A DNA stretch of 64,000 bases from Hymenobacter crusticola. GTDB lineage: Bacteria > Bacteroidota > Bacteroidia > Cytophagales > Hymenobacteraceae. Where the stretch lies: positions 372,001-436,000 of the forward strand of contig NZ_MTSE01000003.1 in NCBI RefSeq assembly GCF_002154225.1, read 5' to 3'. The first letter of the stretch is position 1, and the number at the start of each line of letters is the position of its first letter. Shown one piece after another: positions 55,056 through 64,000 of the stretch. Both the position numbers and the translations under genes were made by a program. The notes beneath the pieces were generated by a model. The model had not been told where the DNA came from. It searched no databases and saw nothing but the letters and a program-made list of their open reading frames with translations.

Positions 55056-58000
55056 ATGAAGAACCGCTTTACTTTCCTTGTATCATGGCTTACGCTGCTG
55101 GGCAGCTACGGCTTCTCACCAGGTGCGTGGGCCCAAACCGTAATTTTCAATGCGAGCCCTTCGGCTCAACCAGGCGAAGCCATTAGTTTGCAAGGTAACT
55201 TTAGCGCTACCGCCAAGGTGTACCTCACGGCGGGCTCGTCGTCACCGGTAGCCGTACCTATCCTCACTCAAATGGCAGGACAGGCTACGGTGCAAGTGCC
55301 TAGCAACGTAGGCGTTAATATGTACCAGGTCTGGGTAGACGACAATGGCCAAACCAGCCCGCGTGTTTACGTAAACCAGGCCCAAGGCCATCATTTCGAT
55401 TCGCCGGAAGTGGCACCGGGCGGCCGGATGCGCCTCTTCGGGCGAAATCTACAGCTCGGTGGGGGTGGTGCCCAGGTTCGCTTCGTCGGCTCAGGCGGCG
55501 GCGACGCCCAAGTAGATGCCAGCCAAAGTGATGCGTATACGCTAGCATTCAACGCGCCCACTTCGCTGCAAGCCGGCGTTACCTACCAAGTAGTCGTGAG
55601 CAACGGCCGCGGAGCAGAAACCACGGTTGAGCAGACCGTTAAAGGAATCAACGGGGGTGCCGACTACTTCAACCTCGGCGTTGGCTGGGCTCCAAAAATC
55701 AACTATTACGGCAACGTATATAACGTAAAAACCGATGGTCGCCTGAGCAAAAAAGCGTCGGGTAATGGCTCCGACAACGACTGGGATGCCGTGCAGGGCG
55801 CCATCGACAAAGCGGCGAACGACGGTGGGGGAGTGGTTTACCTGCCAGCAGGCACCTATAAGCTAGCTCCTGGCGGCGGTGGTAGCCTGATTATGCGCAA
55901 CCGCGTGGTAGTACGAGGTGCGGGCAAAGACCAGACAACGATTAAGTACGGCTACGGCTGGCCCAGCGCTGATAAGTGGGGCCTGATTTGGGGCGACACG
56001 CAGCAAGGGGGATTGGCCGATTTGAGCCTACAAAACGTGAACGAGTCGGGTTTCTGGATTCAGAATATGACGGGCCAAGGCACGGAGGTGTTTATGCAAC
56101 GCATCCGCTTCGACCTAGGTCAGGGCGACTGGCTCTGGTGGGCCAACTCCAACAAACTCGTGATTGCCAACTCGGATTTCACGCAAGGTGTTGACGACAA
56201 AGCCGGTTACCACGGCCCAATACAGCTGAACGGGTGCACCAACTTCGTTGTGGCCAACAACAACTTCACGTACGCCGTCGACGGCTTGAACCTGAACGGC
56301 GTCCACGAAGGCGTATTTGAGAACAACCGCATCTACCGCAACGGTAGCGCCCGTTATCCTAGCTACCTGGTCAACCACGTGTTGATCCTCAACTTTGCCC
56401 AGAACGTTGCCGTGATGAACAACCTGTTCAAGGTAATCAACGGCCCGGCGCAGAACTCCAACGACGGAGAAGCCATCATCGCGGAAGGTGGCGGCAGCGG
56501 CGGCGGTCGTTCCGACGAAGATGCTGGTACAGTGACTGCTGCTTGGGGCAACATGCTCCAGGACAATGGTAAATGGTGGGGCCAAGCCCAGCGGAAGCCC
56601 GTCGTGGCTATTGTTAGCGGCAACGGCGCCGGACAGGTTCGCAATATCGTAAGCCGCAACGGCAACGCCCTGACGCTCGACCGGGCGTGGGACGTAGTAC
56701 CTAGCTCGGGCAGCCGCTACGCTATTTTCAACTGGGGCTCGCGCAACTGGCTGGTAGAAGGCAACACGTTCGAAGGCAACCGCCGGGGAATCACGCTGTA
56801 CCAAAATGCTACGTCGCAAGTGGCCATCGTCAACAACACGCTGACGAACAGCGGCTCTATCGACCTAACGCCTTTCCAAGGAACGGCTGGTTATCAGCAG
56901 TTTGTGCCCATGTTCAACAACCAGATTGTGGGAAACAACGTGAGCGGTACCGATGGCTCCAATGGCGTATTCATCGGGGTGCACGCCGTTCAGCACTTGC
57001 AAGCCAACACCTTTGGTACGGCCGTAATTAACCTAGAAGTACGGGGCAACACCCTAACGGCGCATACGCCCAACGTACCTGCTATCGTAGACGATTCGTA
57101 CCCAGAAGGTTACCTGAACTTCCTCCAGTTCCAGCAGGGCGGTAGCCGTTACAATGACGAGAAGATTCCGGCCGTTTTGGGTTCTATCTTCCAGAATAAC
57201 ACGGCCATCAATTGCGCCAACGCCGTGTACCTGAACTCTGGTTCGTACGGTACGCTAGTGTGCAATACGACGCTGATCAATACGCCCAACCTGATGCAGG
57301 ATAACCGCATCACGGGCGTCACCCATACGTCGGTCGGCACGGCCTCTTGCCTCGGCTCCACGGTAGCATCGCTGCGCACGCCCGAAAATCCCGACAACAC
57401 GGAAGAGGGCTTGACCTACAATTACTACGAAGGCTTCTGGAACCGGATGCCAGACGTAAACTCGATCAGCCCCGTGAAGAGCGGCACGGTCAACTCGTTT
57501 GACCTAGGGGTGCGGCAGCGCGACTACAGCTACCTCATTCGCTACTCGGGCTTTATCACGGTACCGGCCGATGGCCAGTACACCTTCTTCTCTAACTCTG
57601 ACGACGGCTCAAGGGTTTACATTGGTTCGACCATGGTGCTCGACAATGACGGTCCGCACGAGGAGAAAGAAGCTTCGGGTACTATCGGCCTGAAAGCTGG
57701 CACTCACGCCTTTAGCATGGAGTACTGGCAGAGCGCAGGTAGCCAGGTAGTGGATGTGTCTTACCTGGGACCAGGCGTGCAAAAGCAGCTAGTGACTAAA
57801 GCCGTGTTGCGCCGCAGCACGAGCGGCCTACGTAACCCTGAAAATCCAACGGCCACGACGGCGGGTCTCGACTACAAGTACGTGGAAGGCTCTTGGAGCA
57901 CCATTCCAGACTTCAGCGCATTGGCGGCTACTAAGACGGGCACAACAAATGCTTTCGAGCTAACGCCTCGTCAGCGCAATACAAACTATGCCCTGCAATA

Positions 58001-60029
58001 CACGGGCTTCATCACGGTGCCGACCGATGGTCAGTACACCTTCTTCACTGGCTCCGACGACGGCTCGAAGCTGTACATCGGCTCGACGCAGGTAGTCGAT
58101 AACGACGGATTGCACGGCTACGTGGAGAAATCGGGCACCATTGGTCTGAAGGCTGGTACCCACGCCTTCACCGTATCGTACCTACAAGGTACCGGCGGCC
58201 AGAGCCTGGACGTGAGCTACGTAGGACCGAACATCTCGAAGCAGGCGGTGCCCGCTTCTGCCTTGCGCCGCTCAACAATCGTAGCTTCTAGCGGTGACTT
58301 GCGCGATCCAGAAAACCCGAGCAACACTACCAACGGGTTGGATTATAAGTACTACGAAGGTTACTGGAGCAGCTTCCCAGATATGAACAGCGTTAATGCC
58401 GTGAAAGCCGGCGTGACAACGTCCTTCGACCTAGGCATGCGCCAGCGCGACTACAGCTATGTAGTGCAGTACACGGGCTACATCACCGTACCCACCGACG
58501 GCCGCTATACTTTCTTCACCGGTTCCGACGACGGCTCCGAACTCTACATCGGCTCCACGCAGGTAGTCGATAACGACGGTCTGCACGAATACCGCGAGCA
58601 GTCGGGCACCATCGGTCTCAAAGCTGGTACCCATGCTATCACGGTGCTGTTCTTGCAAGGCGCCGGCAACCAGACGTTGAATGTGAGCTACCTAGGTCCG
58701 AACATCACCAAGCAAGCTATTCCAAGCTCGGCGCTGGTTCGGACGGCTTCCGGGACAACCCCTAGCACGTCTCTGCGTGCACCAGAGAACCCCGCCAATA
58801 CGGTCAGTGGGCTGGACTTCAAATACTACGAAGGCTTCTGGCCCCAGGTGCCCAACTTCAACAACCTGACGCCGGTTAGCACAGGCACCGCGGCTATTCC
58901 AAACCTAGACGGTCGTCAGCGCGACTTCAACTACGGCTTGCAGTACACGGGCTACGTGACCGTACCGACCGACGGTTTGTACACCTTCACCACCGGTTCC
59001 GACGACGGCTCGAAGCTCTACATCGGCTCCACGCAAGTAGTCGATAACGATGGCACCCACGGTTACATCGAAAAGTCGGGCACCATTGGCTTGCAGGCCG
59101 GTACGCACGCCATCACCATTGCCTACGCACAAGGCGTTGGGGGGCAAACCCTGAACGTGAGCTACGCCGGACCGAACTTCGCGAAGCAAGTAATTCCGGC
59201 CTCGGCGCTGAAGCGGACCACGACGTCTAGCAACCCCACGCTTACCACTTCCAACTTGCGCGTGCCGGAAAACCCCGCAGGTACGGTGTCTGGTATCGAT
59301 TACAAATACTACGAGGGCTTCTGGAATTCGCTGCCCAACTTCGACGGCCTGAGCGTAGTGAAATCGGGTACGCTGGGCGCACCCGGCCTGGATCCTCGTC
59401 AGCGCGACTACGGCTACGCTATCCGCTACACGGGTTACATCACCGTACCGACGGACGGTCAGTACACGTTCTACACGAGCTCCGACGATGGCACGCAGCT
59501 GCTGATCGGCTCAACGCTGGTCGTGAACAACGATGGCCTGCATGACGCTAGCAAGTGGCAGTCGGGTACCATTGGTCTCCAGGCTGGTACCCACGCCTTC
59601 ACGGTTACGTATCTACAGCAGGGTGGTGGTCAGGTGTTGAGCCTCGCTTACGAAGCTCCGGGCCAGGGCCGGCAGGCAGTGTCGGGCTCCATGATGCGCC
59701 GCATCAACGGCAGCAGCCTGACGGCAACCTCCAGCCGTGGCGTACTAACGACCAACTCGGCCCAAGGTAGTGGTACTGCGCTGAGCGTGTACCCCAACCC
59801 AAGCGAAGGCGCCTTCACCCTTGAGTTCACCTCAACGGTAGCCCAGGCTGCTACGCTCACGCTCACCGACAACCTAGGTCGGGTGGTGAAGGAGCAGAAG
59901 CTACAGGTGCAGGCAGGGTTCAATCAGCTGCCCGTCGAGATGCAGAACGCCGCCAATGGGATGTATCAGCTCTCACTGGTAGGCGCCAATGGTGAGCGTC
60001 AGGTGCAGAAAATATCCATCAAGCACTAA
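55056..60029 (+). CDS. T9SS-secreted beta-helix (pectate-lyase-fold) protein with five PA14 domains
   Basis: The 1657-residue protein has a signal peptide ending PGAWAQ and two Ig/IPT-like domains (about 28-200). A right-handed beta-helix of the pectate-lyase superfamily (about 220-765) starts at YNVKTDG and contains DWDAVQGAIDKAANDGGGVVYLPAGTYKL-like wording of PF12708 (residues about 245-275). Five PA14 domains begin near residues 773, 925, 1082, 1239 and 1401, each opening LRxPENP and sharing DDGSxLYIGSTxVVDNDG. A T9SS sorting domain begins at SVYPNPSEG (about 1578). PA14 domains bind glycans. The helix may be a lyase or a hydrolase-like binder, and its catalytic residues cannot be assigned here. 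It is probably a secreted polysaccharide-active adhesin-enzyme. Confidence 0.92.
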   Translation: MKNRFTFLVSWLTLLGSYGFSPGAWAQTVIFNASPSAQPGEAISLQGNFSATAKVYLTAGSSSPVAVPILTQMAGQATVQVPSNVGVNMYQVWVDDNGQTSPRVYVNQAQGHHFDSPEVAPGGRMRLFGRNLQLGGGGAQVRFVGSGGGDAQVDASQSDAYTLAFNAPTSLQAGVTYQVVVSNGRGAETTVEQTVKGINGGADYFNLGVGWAPKINYYGNVYNVKTDGRLSKKASGNGSDNDWDAVQGAIDKAANDGGGVVYLPAGTYKLAPGGGGSLIMRNRVVVRGAGKDQTTIKYGYGWPSADKWGLIWGDTQQGGLADLSLQNVNESGFWIQNMTGQGTEVFMQRIRFDLGQGDWLWWANSNKLVIANSDFTQGVDDKAGYHGPIQLNGCTNFVVANNNFTYAVDGLNLNGVHEGVFENNRIYRNGSARYPSYLVNHVLILNFAQNVAVMNNLFKVINGPAQNSNDGEAIIAEGGGSGGGRSDEDAGTVTAAWGNMLQDNGKWWGQAQRKPVVAIVSGNGAGQVRNIVSRNGNALTLDRAWDVVPSSGSRYAIFNWGSRNWLVEGNTFEGNRRGITLYQNATSQVAIVNNTLTNSGSIDLTPFQGTAGYQQFVPMFNNQIVGNNVSGTDGSNGVFIGVHAVQHLQANTFGTAVINLEVRGNTLTAHTPNVPAIVDDSYPEGYLNFLQFQQGGSRYNDEKIPAVLGSIFQNNTAINCANAVYLNSGSYGTLVCNTTLINTPNLMQDNRITGVTHTSVGTASCLGSTVASLRTPENPDNTEEGLTYNYYEGFWNRMPDVNSISPVKSGTVNSFDLGVRQRDYSYLIRYSGFITVPADGQYTFFSNSDDGSRVYIGSTMVLDNDGPHEEKEASGTIGLKAGTHAFSMEYWQSAGSQVVDVSYLGPGVQKQLVTKAVLRRSTSGLRNPENPTATTAGLDYKYVEGSWSTIPDFSALAATKTGTTNAFELTPRQRNTNYALQYTGFITVPTDGQYTFFTGSDDGSKLYIGSTQVVDNDGLHGYVEKSGTIGLKAGTHAFTVSYLQGTGGQSLDVSYVGPNISKQAVPASALRRSTIVASSGDLRDPENPSNTTNGLDYKYYEGYWSSFPDMNSVNAVKAGVTTSFDLGMRQRDYSYVVQYTGYITVPTDGRYTFFTGSDDGSELYIGSTQVVDNDGLHEYREQSGTIGLKAGTHAITVLFLQGAGNQTLNVSYLGPNITKQAIPSSALVRTASGTTPSTSLRAPENPANTVSGLDFKYYEGFWPQVPNFNNLTPVSTGTAAIPNLDGRQRDFNYGLQYTGYVTVPTDGLYTFTTGSDDGSKLYIGSTQVVDNDGTHGYIEKSGTIGLQAGTHAITIAYAQGVGGQTLNVSYAGPNFAKQVIPASALKRTTTSSNPTLTTSNLRVPENPAGTVSGIDYKYYEGFWNSLPNFDGLSVVKSGTLGAPGLDPRQRDYGYAIRYTGYITVPTDGQYTFYTSSDDGTQLLIGSTLVVNNDGLHDASKWQSGTIGLQAGTHAFTVTYLQQGGGQVLSLAYEAPGQGRQAVSGSMMRRINGSSLTATSSRGVLTTNSAQGSGTALSVYPNPSEGAFTLEFTSTVAQAATLTLTDNLGRVVKEQKLQVQAGFNQLPVEMQNAANGMYQLSLVGANGERQVQKISIKH
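57373..59690 (+). repeat. Five tandem PA14-coding repeats
   Basis: Units of about 455-485 bases begin at about 57373, 57829, 58300, 58771 and 59257. Copies 2 to 4 share long stretches of near-identical DNA around the GGCTCCGACGACGGCTC-type segment and the ATCGG..TCGACGCAGGTAGTCGATAACGA-like block (written here with gaps), so recent duplication or gene conversion is likely. Copies 1 and 5 are more diverged. Confidence 0.85.
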
Positions 60030-60080
60030 GCGCTTCGCCACGAGTAAAAGCTAGCGCCTACTCCTTATATATATAGCGCG

Positions 60081-60112
60081 AAAAGCCGCCGCTGACTTCA
60101 GCGGCGGCTTTT
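60081..60112 (+). terminator. Rho-independent terminator
   Basis: AAAAGCCGCCGCTGA and TCAGCGGCGGCTTTT pair perfectly around a two-base loop and run into T residues. Confidence 0.9.
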
Positions 60113-60288
60113 TTGCGTTTAGCCACGGTGGTAGGGAATGATCCGGCGCTGGTTGAGGCAGAAAGTAGGGGGTTGGCAATACTTCAGTGCAGGCGTTACA
60201 AACTAGGTAGCAACATACCAATGCGGCTATTTACTGCGTTCTACTGTGTAAAAAGCAGGTATTGCCATCACTGCCACAGCTTTTTCGT

Positions 60289-60296
60289 TACTTTTG
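60289..60296 (+). promoter_or_regulatory. TAnnTTTG promoter element of the TPR gene
   Basis: TACTTTTG matches the Bacteroidota -7 element exactly. A TTG lies about 24 bases upstream, slightly beyond the usual spacing. It is 45 bases before the start codon. Confidence 0.6.
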
Positions 60297-60340
60297 AGTT
60301 GATTCTGGGCTTCCGCTGCCCTTTTCCGTAACGCCCCGCA

Positions 60341-63300
60341 ATGAAGTTAATTCCCCGGCTCGCCTTGGCCGCCACGCTTAGCACCGCGGCTCCCGTGGCC
60401 GCCCTCGCCCAGCAAACCCAGGTTTTCGCCAGCGATGAACGCCTGTTTCAGGAAGGTCTCGAACTCTTTGACCGCGGCAAGTACGGCGCCGCCCAGCAAG
60501 CCTTTCAGAACTACCGGGAAATAACGCAGCGCCGCACGGGCGACGAGCGGGACCGAAACCCCGACGCTGAGTATTACTACGCCGTGTCGGGCTTGTACCT
60601 GCTGCATCCGGCCGCCGAAGGCGAGGTGCTGGCGTTTGCCGCCAATAACCCGACTCACCCCAAGGCGGCGGCGGCTTTTTTTGAGCTCGGTAAGTTTTAC
60701 TTCGACAAAAAGGATTACGCCAAAGCCACCGATTACCTCCAGCGGGTGGAGGGCGATAACCTCTCTAACGAGCAGCGGGCTGAGTCGGAATTCAAGCTAG
60801 CCTACAGTTATTTTGCCCAAAAGGAGTTCGATAAAGCCAAGCTGCTCTTCGATCGCAACAAGCAGGGTGAGCACCAGTACCGCTACGCCAGCAGCTACTA
60901 CGCCGGCTACCTAGCTTACCGCGCCGGCGACTACACGGGCGCCCGCCAAGACCTCACTATTGCCGAGCAAAACGATGCTTACCGCCCCGTAGTACCGGCC
61001 GTGATGAGCCAGATTTACTACAAAGAAGGCAACTTCGATGGGCTGATTGACTACGGCACCAAAGCCCTAGCTCAAATCCCACCGCCCCAGAGTGCCGACG
61101 AGATACAACTGCTGGTCGGCGACGCCTACTACCAGAAAAACGACTATAAGTCGGCGGCCAAATACTTCGACCAGTATGCGGCCGGGCGCAAGAAAATGGA
61201 GCCCGCGGTGCAGTACAAGATCGGCTACGCCAACTACAAGATGGGCGACTACAAAGGCGCCATCGGTAGCTTGAAAACCGTAGCCGCTCGCCGCGATTCG
61301 CTGGGACAGAACGCTGCCTACCACCTAGGGCTGAGTTACTTGCAAACGGGCCAGAAGCAGCCCGCGCTGAATGCCTTCGACGCGGCCCGCAAGCAGACGT
61401 TTGACAAGAACATCAGCGAAAACGCAACCCTCAAGTATGCCCAGGTAAACGCCGATCTAGGTAACACGCCCGAGGTCGTTGCGACCCTGAAAGACTTCAG
61501 CAAAAAGTATCCGCGCTCCAAAAACCGGGCGGCCGCCGATGATCTGCTCAGCGAGAGTTTCCTAAACTCCTCCGACTACACCCAGGCGCTTACCTACCTC
61601 GATAACCTGGACGACCGTAGCACCAAGCTGAACGGTACGTATCAGCGCGTGGCCTATTTGCAGGCGGCTACTTTCTACAACAACAGCCAGTTTACCCAGG
61701 CGCTGCCCTTGCTCGATAAGAGCCTGAAGTACCCGCAGGATGATGCCTTACGCGCCGCTGCGCAGGTGCTAAAAGGGGAGATTTATAGTGTTGGGCAGAA
61801 ATACCCTGAGGCTATTCAGAGCTACACGGCGGCCGCGCGCACGGCCCGCAGCGGCTCCGCAGCCGAAACGGATTTCGATCAAAAGGCCCGCTACGGCCTA
61901 GGGTATGCGTACTACAACACCAAGCAGTACGACCGCGCCCGCACTCAATTTCAAGCTTGGCTGAAGGACCCCGTAGCCAAACCCGCCGACCCGAACTACT
62001 ACGATGTGACGCTACGCCTAGCGGACACGTACTACATCGGCAAGAACTACCCGCAGGCCCTGGAGCTGTACGATAAAGTCATTCAGGCAAACGCGCCCGA
62101 TAAGGACTATGCTTATTATCAAAAGAGCGTCACCCTCGGACTGATGGGCCGCCGAGATGAGGCCGCCAATGCGCTGAACACCCTACTGAAAACGGCCCCA
62201 CAGTCGCGCTACGCCGACGATGCCGTGTACCAGCAGGCGCAGTTTGAGTTTGAGGCCGGCAACTTTCAACCCGCCGTGGCCGGCTTCACGAAGCTGATTG
62301 ACAACCGCCCAAACAGCGCTCTGATTCCGCAGGCGTTGCAGAAGCGGGGCGTAGCCTACGCCAACCTCGATCAACATGATAAAGCCGTGGCTGACTTCAA
62401 GCAGGTGCTCACGCGGTATCCGCGCACTAAGTCGGCCAGCAGCGCCATCTACAGCTTGCAGCAGAGCCTAGCTGCGCTCGGCCGCCCAGAAGAGTTCGAC
62501 CAGTATCTAGCCCAGTACAAGCAGCAGAATCCCGACAGCAAAGCCACCGAAACTGTGGAGTTTGAGTCGGCGAAGTCGTTGTACTTGGCAGAGAAGTATC
62601 AGCAAGCCATTCCCCGCCTGGATGCCTACATCAAGCAGCACTCCGATAACGCGCTGGCTACGGATGGGCGCTACTACCTAGCCGACTCCTACCTAAAGCT
62701 AGGCAACAAGGCCGAAGCCCTGCCGCGCATGCGCGCCGTGGTGGAAGAGGGCAAGAGTGAGTTTGTGAACCGCGCCGTAGGTCGTGTGGCCGACCTTGAG
62801 TTTGAGAACAAGAACTATCCGGAGGCCATCAAGTATTACACCCGCTTGCGCGAAGTGTCGCAGAACAAGCGCGAGGTCGCCAACGCCGGTATTGGTCTCA
62901 TGAAGAGCTACTTCGAGAGTGGCGACTACGCCGGCACCCGCCGCGTGGCCGAAGAACTCCGGGCCCTAGGTAGTGCCTCGCTCAATGCTACCAACGCCGC
63001 GCTGCTCTACCTAGGCAAGGCGAGTTACAAAGCCGCTAACCTCGACCAGGCCGTGACGGAGCTGACTACCGCCGCCAGCGCCGCCACCGACGAAAACGGC
63101 GCGGAAGCGCAGTACTTGCTGGCTCAAATACTTTTCGAGCAGAAGAAGTACCCAGAAGCCTTGGATGCCGCCTTCAAGAACAATGCGTCCAACTACGACT
63201 TGTGGCAGGGTCGCTCGTTCCTGCTGATTGCCGACATCTACACAGCGCAGGGCGAGACGTTCCAGGCGCGGGCGACGCTGAACTCCATCATCGACAACAA

Positions 63301-63577
63301 GTTTCCGGTGGCGGAGATAATCGACGGAGCCAAGCAGCGCCTAGCCGCCTTGCCCGCCGACGCCCCCGCGACGCCTGCTACCACGCCGAAGGCAACACCG
63401 GCGCAACCCAAGGCCTCGACCACGAAGCCGGCAACAACGCCGAAAACCCCGGCGGGCAGCAAGACGCCGCGCAACTCACTGCAACCCACGCCCGCGGAGC
63501 CCACCCAGACGGCACCCGCCGACTCCACGGCGACGCCCGTAGCGCCGCCGCCTACGTCGGAAGGCTCGGAGGAGTAG
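60341..63577 (+). CDS. Large exported TPR-repeat protein
   Basis: The 1078-residue protein has a signal peptide (LALAATLSTAAPVAALAQ). It consists almost wholly of tetratricopeptide-type helical repeats, for example FELGKFYFDKKDYAKATDYLQ and YQIGY-like units, from about residue 35 to 985. A Pro/Thr/Ala-rich disordered tail follows (ATPATTPKATPAQPKAST). Such long periplasmic TPR proteins act as scaffolds; SprE/PorW of the T9SS is a TPR protein too but is a lipoprotein, and this one has no lipobox. The next gene starts 88 bases downstream in the same direction and is probably in the same operon. Confidence 0.85.
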   Translation: MKLIPRLALAATLSTAAPVAALAQQTQVFASDERLFQEGLELFDRGKYGAAQQAFQNYREITQRRTGDERDRNPDAEYYYAVSGLYLLHPAAEGEVLAFAANNPTHPKAAAAFFELGKFYFDKKDYAKATDYLQRVEGDNLSNEQRAESEFKLAYSYFAQKEFDKAKLLFDRNKQGEHQYRYASSYYAGYLAYRAGDYTGARQDLTIAEQNDAYRPVVPAVMSQIYYKEGNFDGLIDYGTKALAQIPPPQSADEIQLLVGDAYYQKNDYKSAAKYFDQYAAGRKKMEPAVQYKIGYANYKMGDYKGAIGSLKTVAARRDSLGQNAAYHLGLSYLQTGQKQPALNAFDAARKQTFDKNISENATLKYAQVNADLGNTPEVVATLKDFSKKYPRSKNRAAADDLLSESFLNSSDYTQALTYLDNLDDRSTKLNGTYQRVAYLQAATFYNNSQFTQALPLLDKSLKYPQDDALRAAAQVLKGEIYSVGQKYPEAIQSYTAAARTARSGSAAETDFDQKARYGLGYAYYNTKQYDRARTQFQAWLKDPVAKPADPNYYDVTLRLADTYYIGKNYPQALELYDKVIQANAPDKDYAYYQKSVTLGLMGRRDEAANALNTLLKTAPQSRYADDAVYQQAQFEFEAGNFQPAVAGFTKLIDNRPNSALIPQALQKRGVAYANLDQHDKAVADFKQVLTRYPRTKSASSAIYSLQQSLAALGRPEEFDQYLAQYKQQNPDSKATETVEFESAKSLYLAEKYQQAIPRLDAYIKQHSDNALATDGRYYLADSYLKLGNKAEALPRMRAVVEEGKSEFVNRAVGRVADLEFENKNYPEAIKYYTRLREVSQNKREVANAGIGLMKSYFESGDYAGTRRVAEELRALGSASLNATNAALLYLGKASYKAANLDQAVTELTTAASAATDENGAEAQYLLAQILFEQKKYPEALDAAFKNNASNYDLWQGRSFLLIADIYTAQGETFQARATLNSIIDNKFPVAEIIDGAKQRLAALPADAPATPATTPKATPAQPKASTTKPATTPKTPAGSKTPRNSLQPTPAEPTQTAPADSTATPVAPPPTSEGSEE

Positions 63578-63665
63578 ACCGAGCGTCCGCCTTAGCTAGA
63601 AGTAAAACAGACAATCAACAGTTGGCGCCCGGCACCTAAGCTAGGCACCAAGCACTAAGCACTAC

Positions 63666-64000
63666 ATGATACCATTTCGCTCGCCTCACTGCCTCGCCTT
63701 CGCCGCGCTGTTGCTGGCTGCTGCACCTCATCGGGGGTGGGCACAACGCACCGGCGGCAAGATTGAAGATGCCGAAATTGAAATCGTGAAAGAGCGGGTG
63801 AATGAACTGCCGGAAGCCACGCGCAACTTCGATAAAATCAAGGTTGAGGCGCCCGCCAAGCAGATCCAAAAGCCAGCGTATACCTACCCGGATTACCGCC
63901 TGCCCGCCGACTTGCTCAACCCATCTGTGCGCGTCCTGACCATTCGGCAGGAAGAGCTAGCCCCGCAAACGGGCAACTATGTGAAGGGCGCAATTGGTAA
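63666..64000 (+). CDS. Exported protein, 3' end beyond the window
   Basis: The visible 111 residues start with a signal peptide (LAFAALLLAAAPHRGWAQ), followed by a charged helix (EDAEIEIVKERVNELPEATRN) and a Pro-rich stretch (YPDYRLPADLLNP). The frame remains open to the last base. An N-terminus of this kind can precede an outer-membrane barrel in a pair with a large TPR protein, but the family cannot be confirmed from this fragment. Short tandem words (AAGCACTA) precede the ATG. Confidence 0.75.
   Translation, partial: MIPFRSPHCLAFAALLLAAAPHRGWAQRTGGKIEDAEIEIVKERVNELPEATRNFDKIKVEAPAKQIQKPAYTYPDYRLPADLLNPSVRVLTIRQEELAPQTGNYVKGAIG

Larger units (their letters stand above)
60030..60340. other. 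Gap between PA14 gene and TPR gene
   Basis: It holds the terminator at 60081 and the promoter element at 60289. A 72-codon frame (60113-60331) is judged spurious. Nothing else is visible. Confidence 0.5.

Noticed and set aside
56115..56819. Antisense frame over the beta-helix gene (234 codons)
   Set aside because: It mirrors the coding strand's codon bias and has no domain or signal.
60113..60331. Rightward 72-codon frame
   Set aside because: It begins at a non-ATG codon beside the terminator, runs over the promoter of the TPR gene and has odd Cys-rich composition.

Overview
The window looks like chromosomal DNA of a GC-rich (roughly 58-60% by eye) Bacteroidota bacterium of the Cytophagales, most like Hymenobacter. 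The evidence is a SusC/SusD pair, two very large proteins with type IX secretion (T9SS) C-terminal sorting domains, promoter elements of the Bacteroidota type TAnnTTTG, start sites without Shine-Dalgarno sequences, an Hc1-like histone H1 protein, and a serine-palmitoyltransferase-like gene, which fits sphingolipid-making Bacteroidota. The tetramer CTAG, and especially the hexamer CCTAGG, is strikingly common.

Layout. 1-9.2 kb: an M28 peptidase cut by the window edge, a beta-barrel gene broken by an in-frame amber codon, and a glycan-degradation group (GH97, an SGNH hydrolase, GH127), then a Tat-signal short-chain dehydrogenase. 9.2-20.1 kb: a leftward membrane-stress operon (YbjN-like protein, PspA, YqiJ-like OB-fold membrane protein, flotillin, giant AAA+ ATPase) with a divergent XRE regulator. 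A DUF559 nuclease gene flanked by palindromic repeats sits inside it. 20.1-27.7 kb: an aspartyl protease with a PDZ domain, a SusC/SusD pair and an NAD-dependent epimerase. 27.8-39.3 kb: a signalling and surface region with a LytTR regulator that has a degenerate receiver, an undescribed secreted HExxH protease, an outer-membrane beta-barrel receptor, a two-component pair and a five-PAS hybrid kinase. The gaps here carry several precise palindromes. 39.7-46 kb: housekeeping genes accC, the SPT-like gene, the histone-like gene, tyrS and holA. 46-50.4 kb: a three-gene small membrane-protein operon downstream of an AraC regulator, then a signal-less metzincin protease with two small beta-rich proteins. 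50.7-60 kb: two T9SS cargo giants, a double FG-GAP propeller protein and a beta-helix protein with five PA14 domains. 60.3-64 kb: a 1078-residue TPR protein and the start of its operon partner.

How the genes work together. The clearest functional unit is the flotillin/PspA/YqiJ/AAA+ operon. PspA belongs to the ESCRT-III superfamily, so pairing it with a lipid-domain scaffold and a very large AAA+ ATPase suggests a membrane remodelling or repair machine, possibly controlled by the divergent XRE protein, whose S24-like domain lacks the catalytic serine. I see no CRISPR array, phage, complete insertion sequence, rRNA or convincing tRNA gene. The less-described items are the DUF559-plus-palindrome unit inside that operon, the tandem-octamer leaders in front of both tyrS and holA, and the palindrome families at 28.9-33.5 kb.
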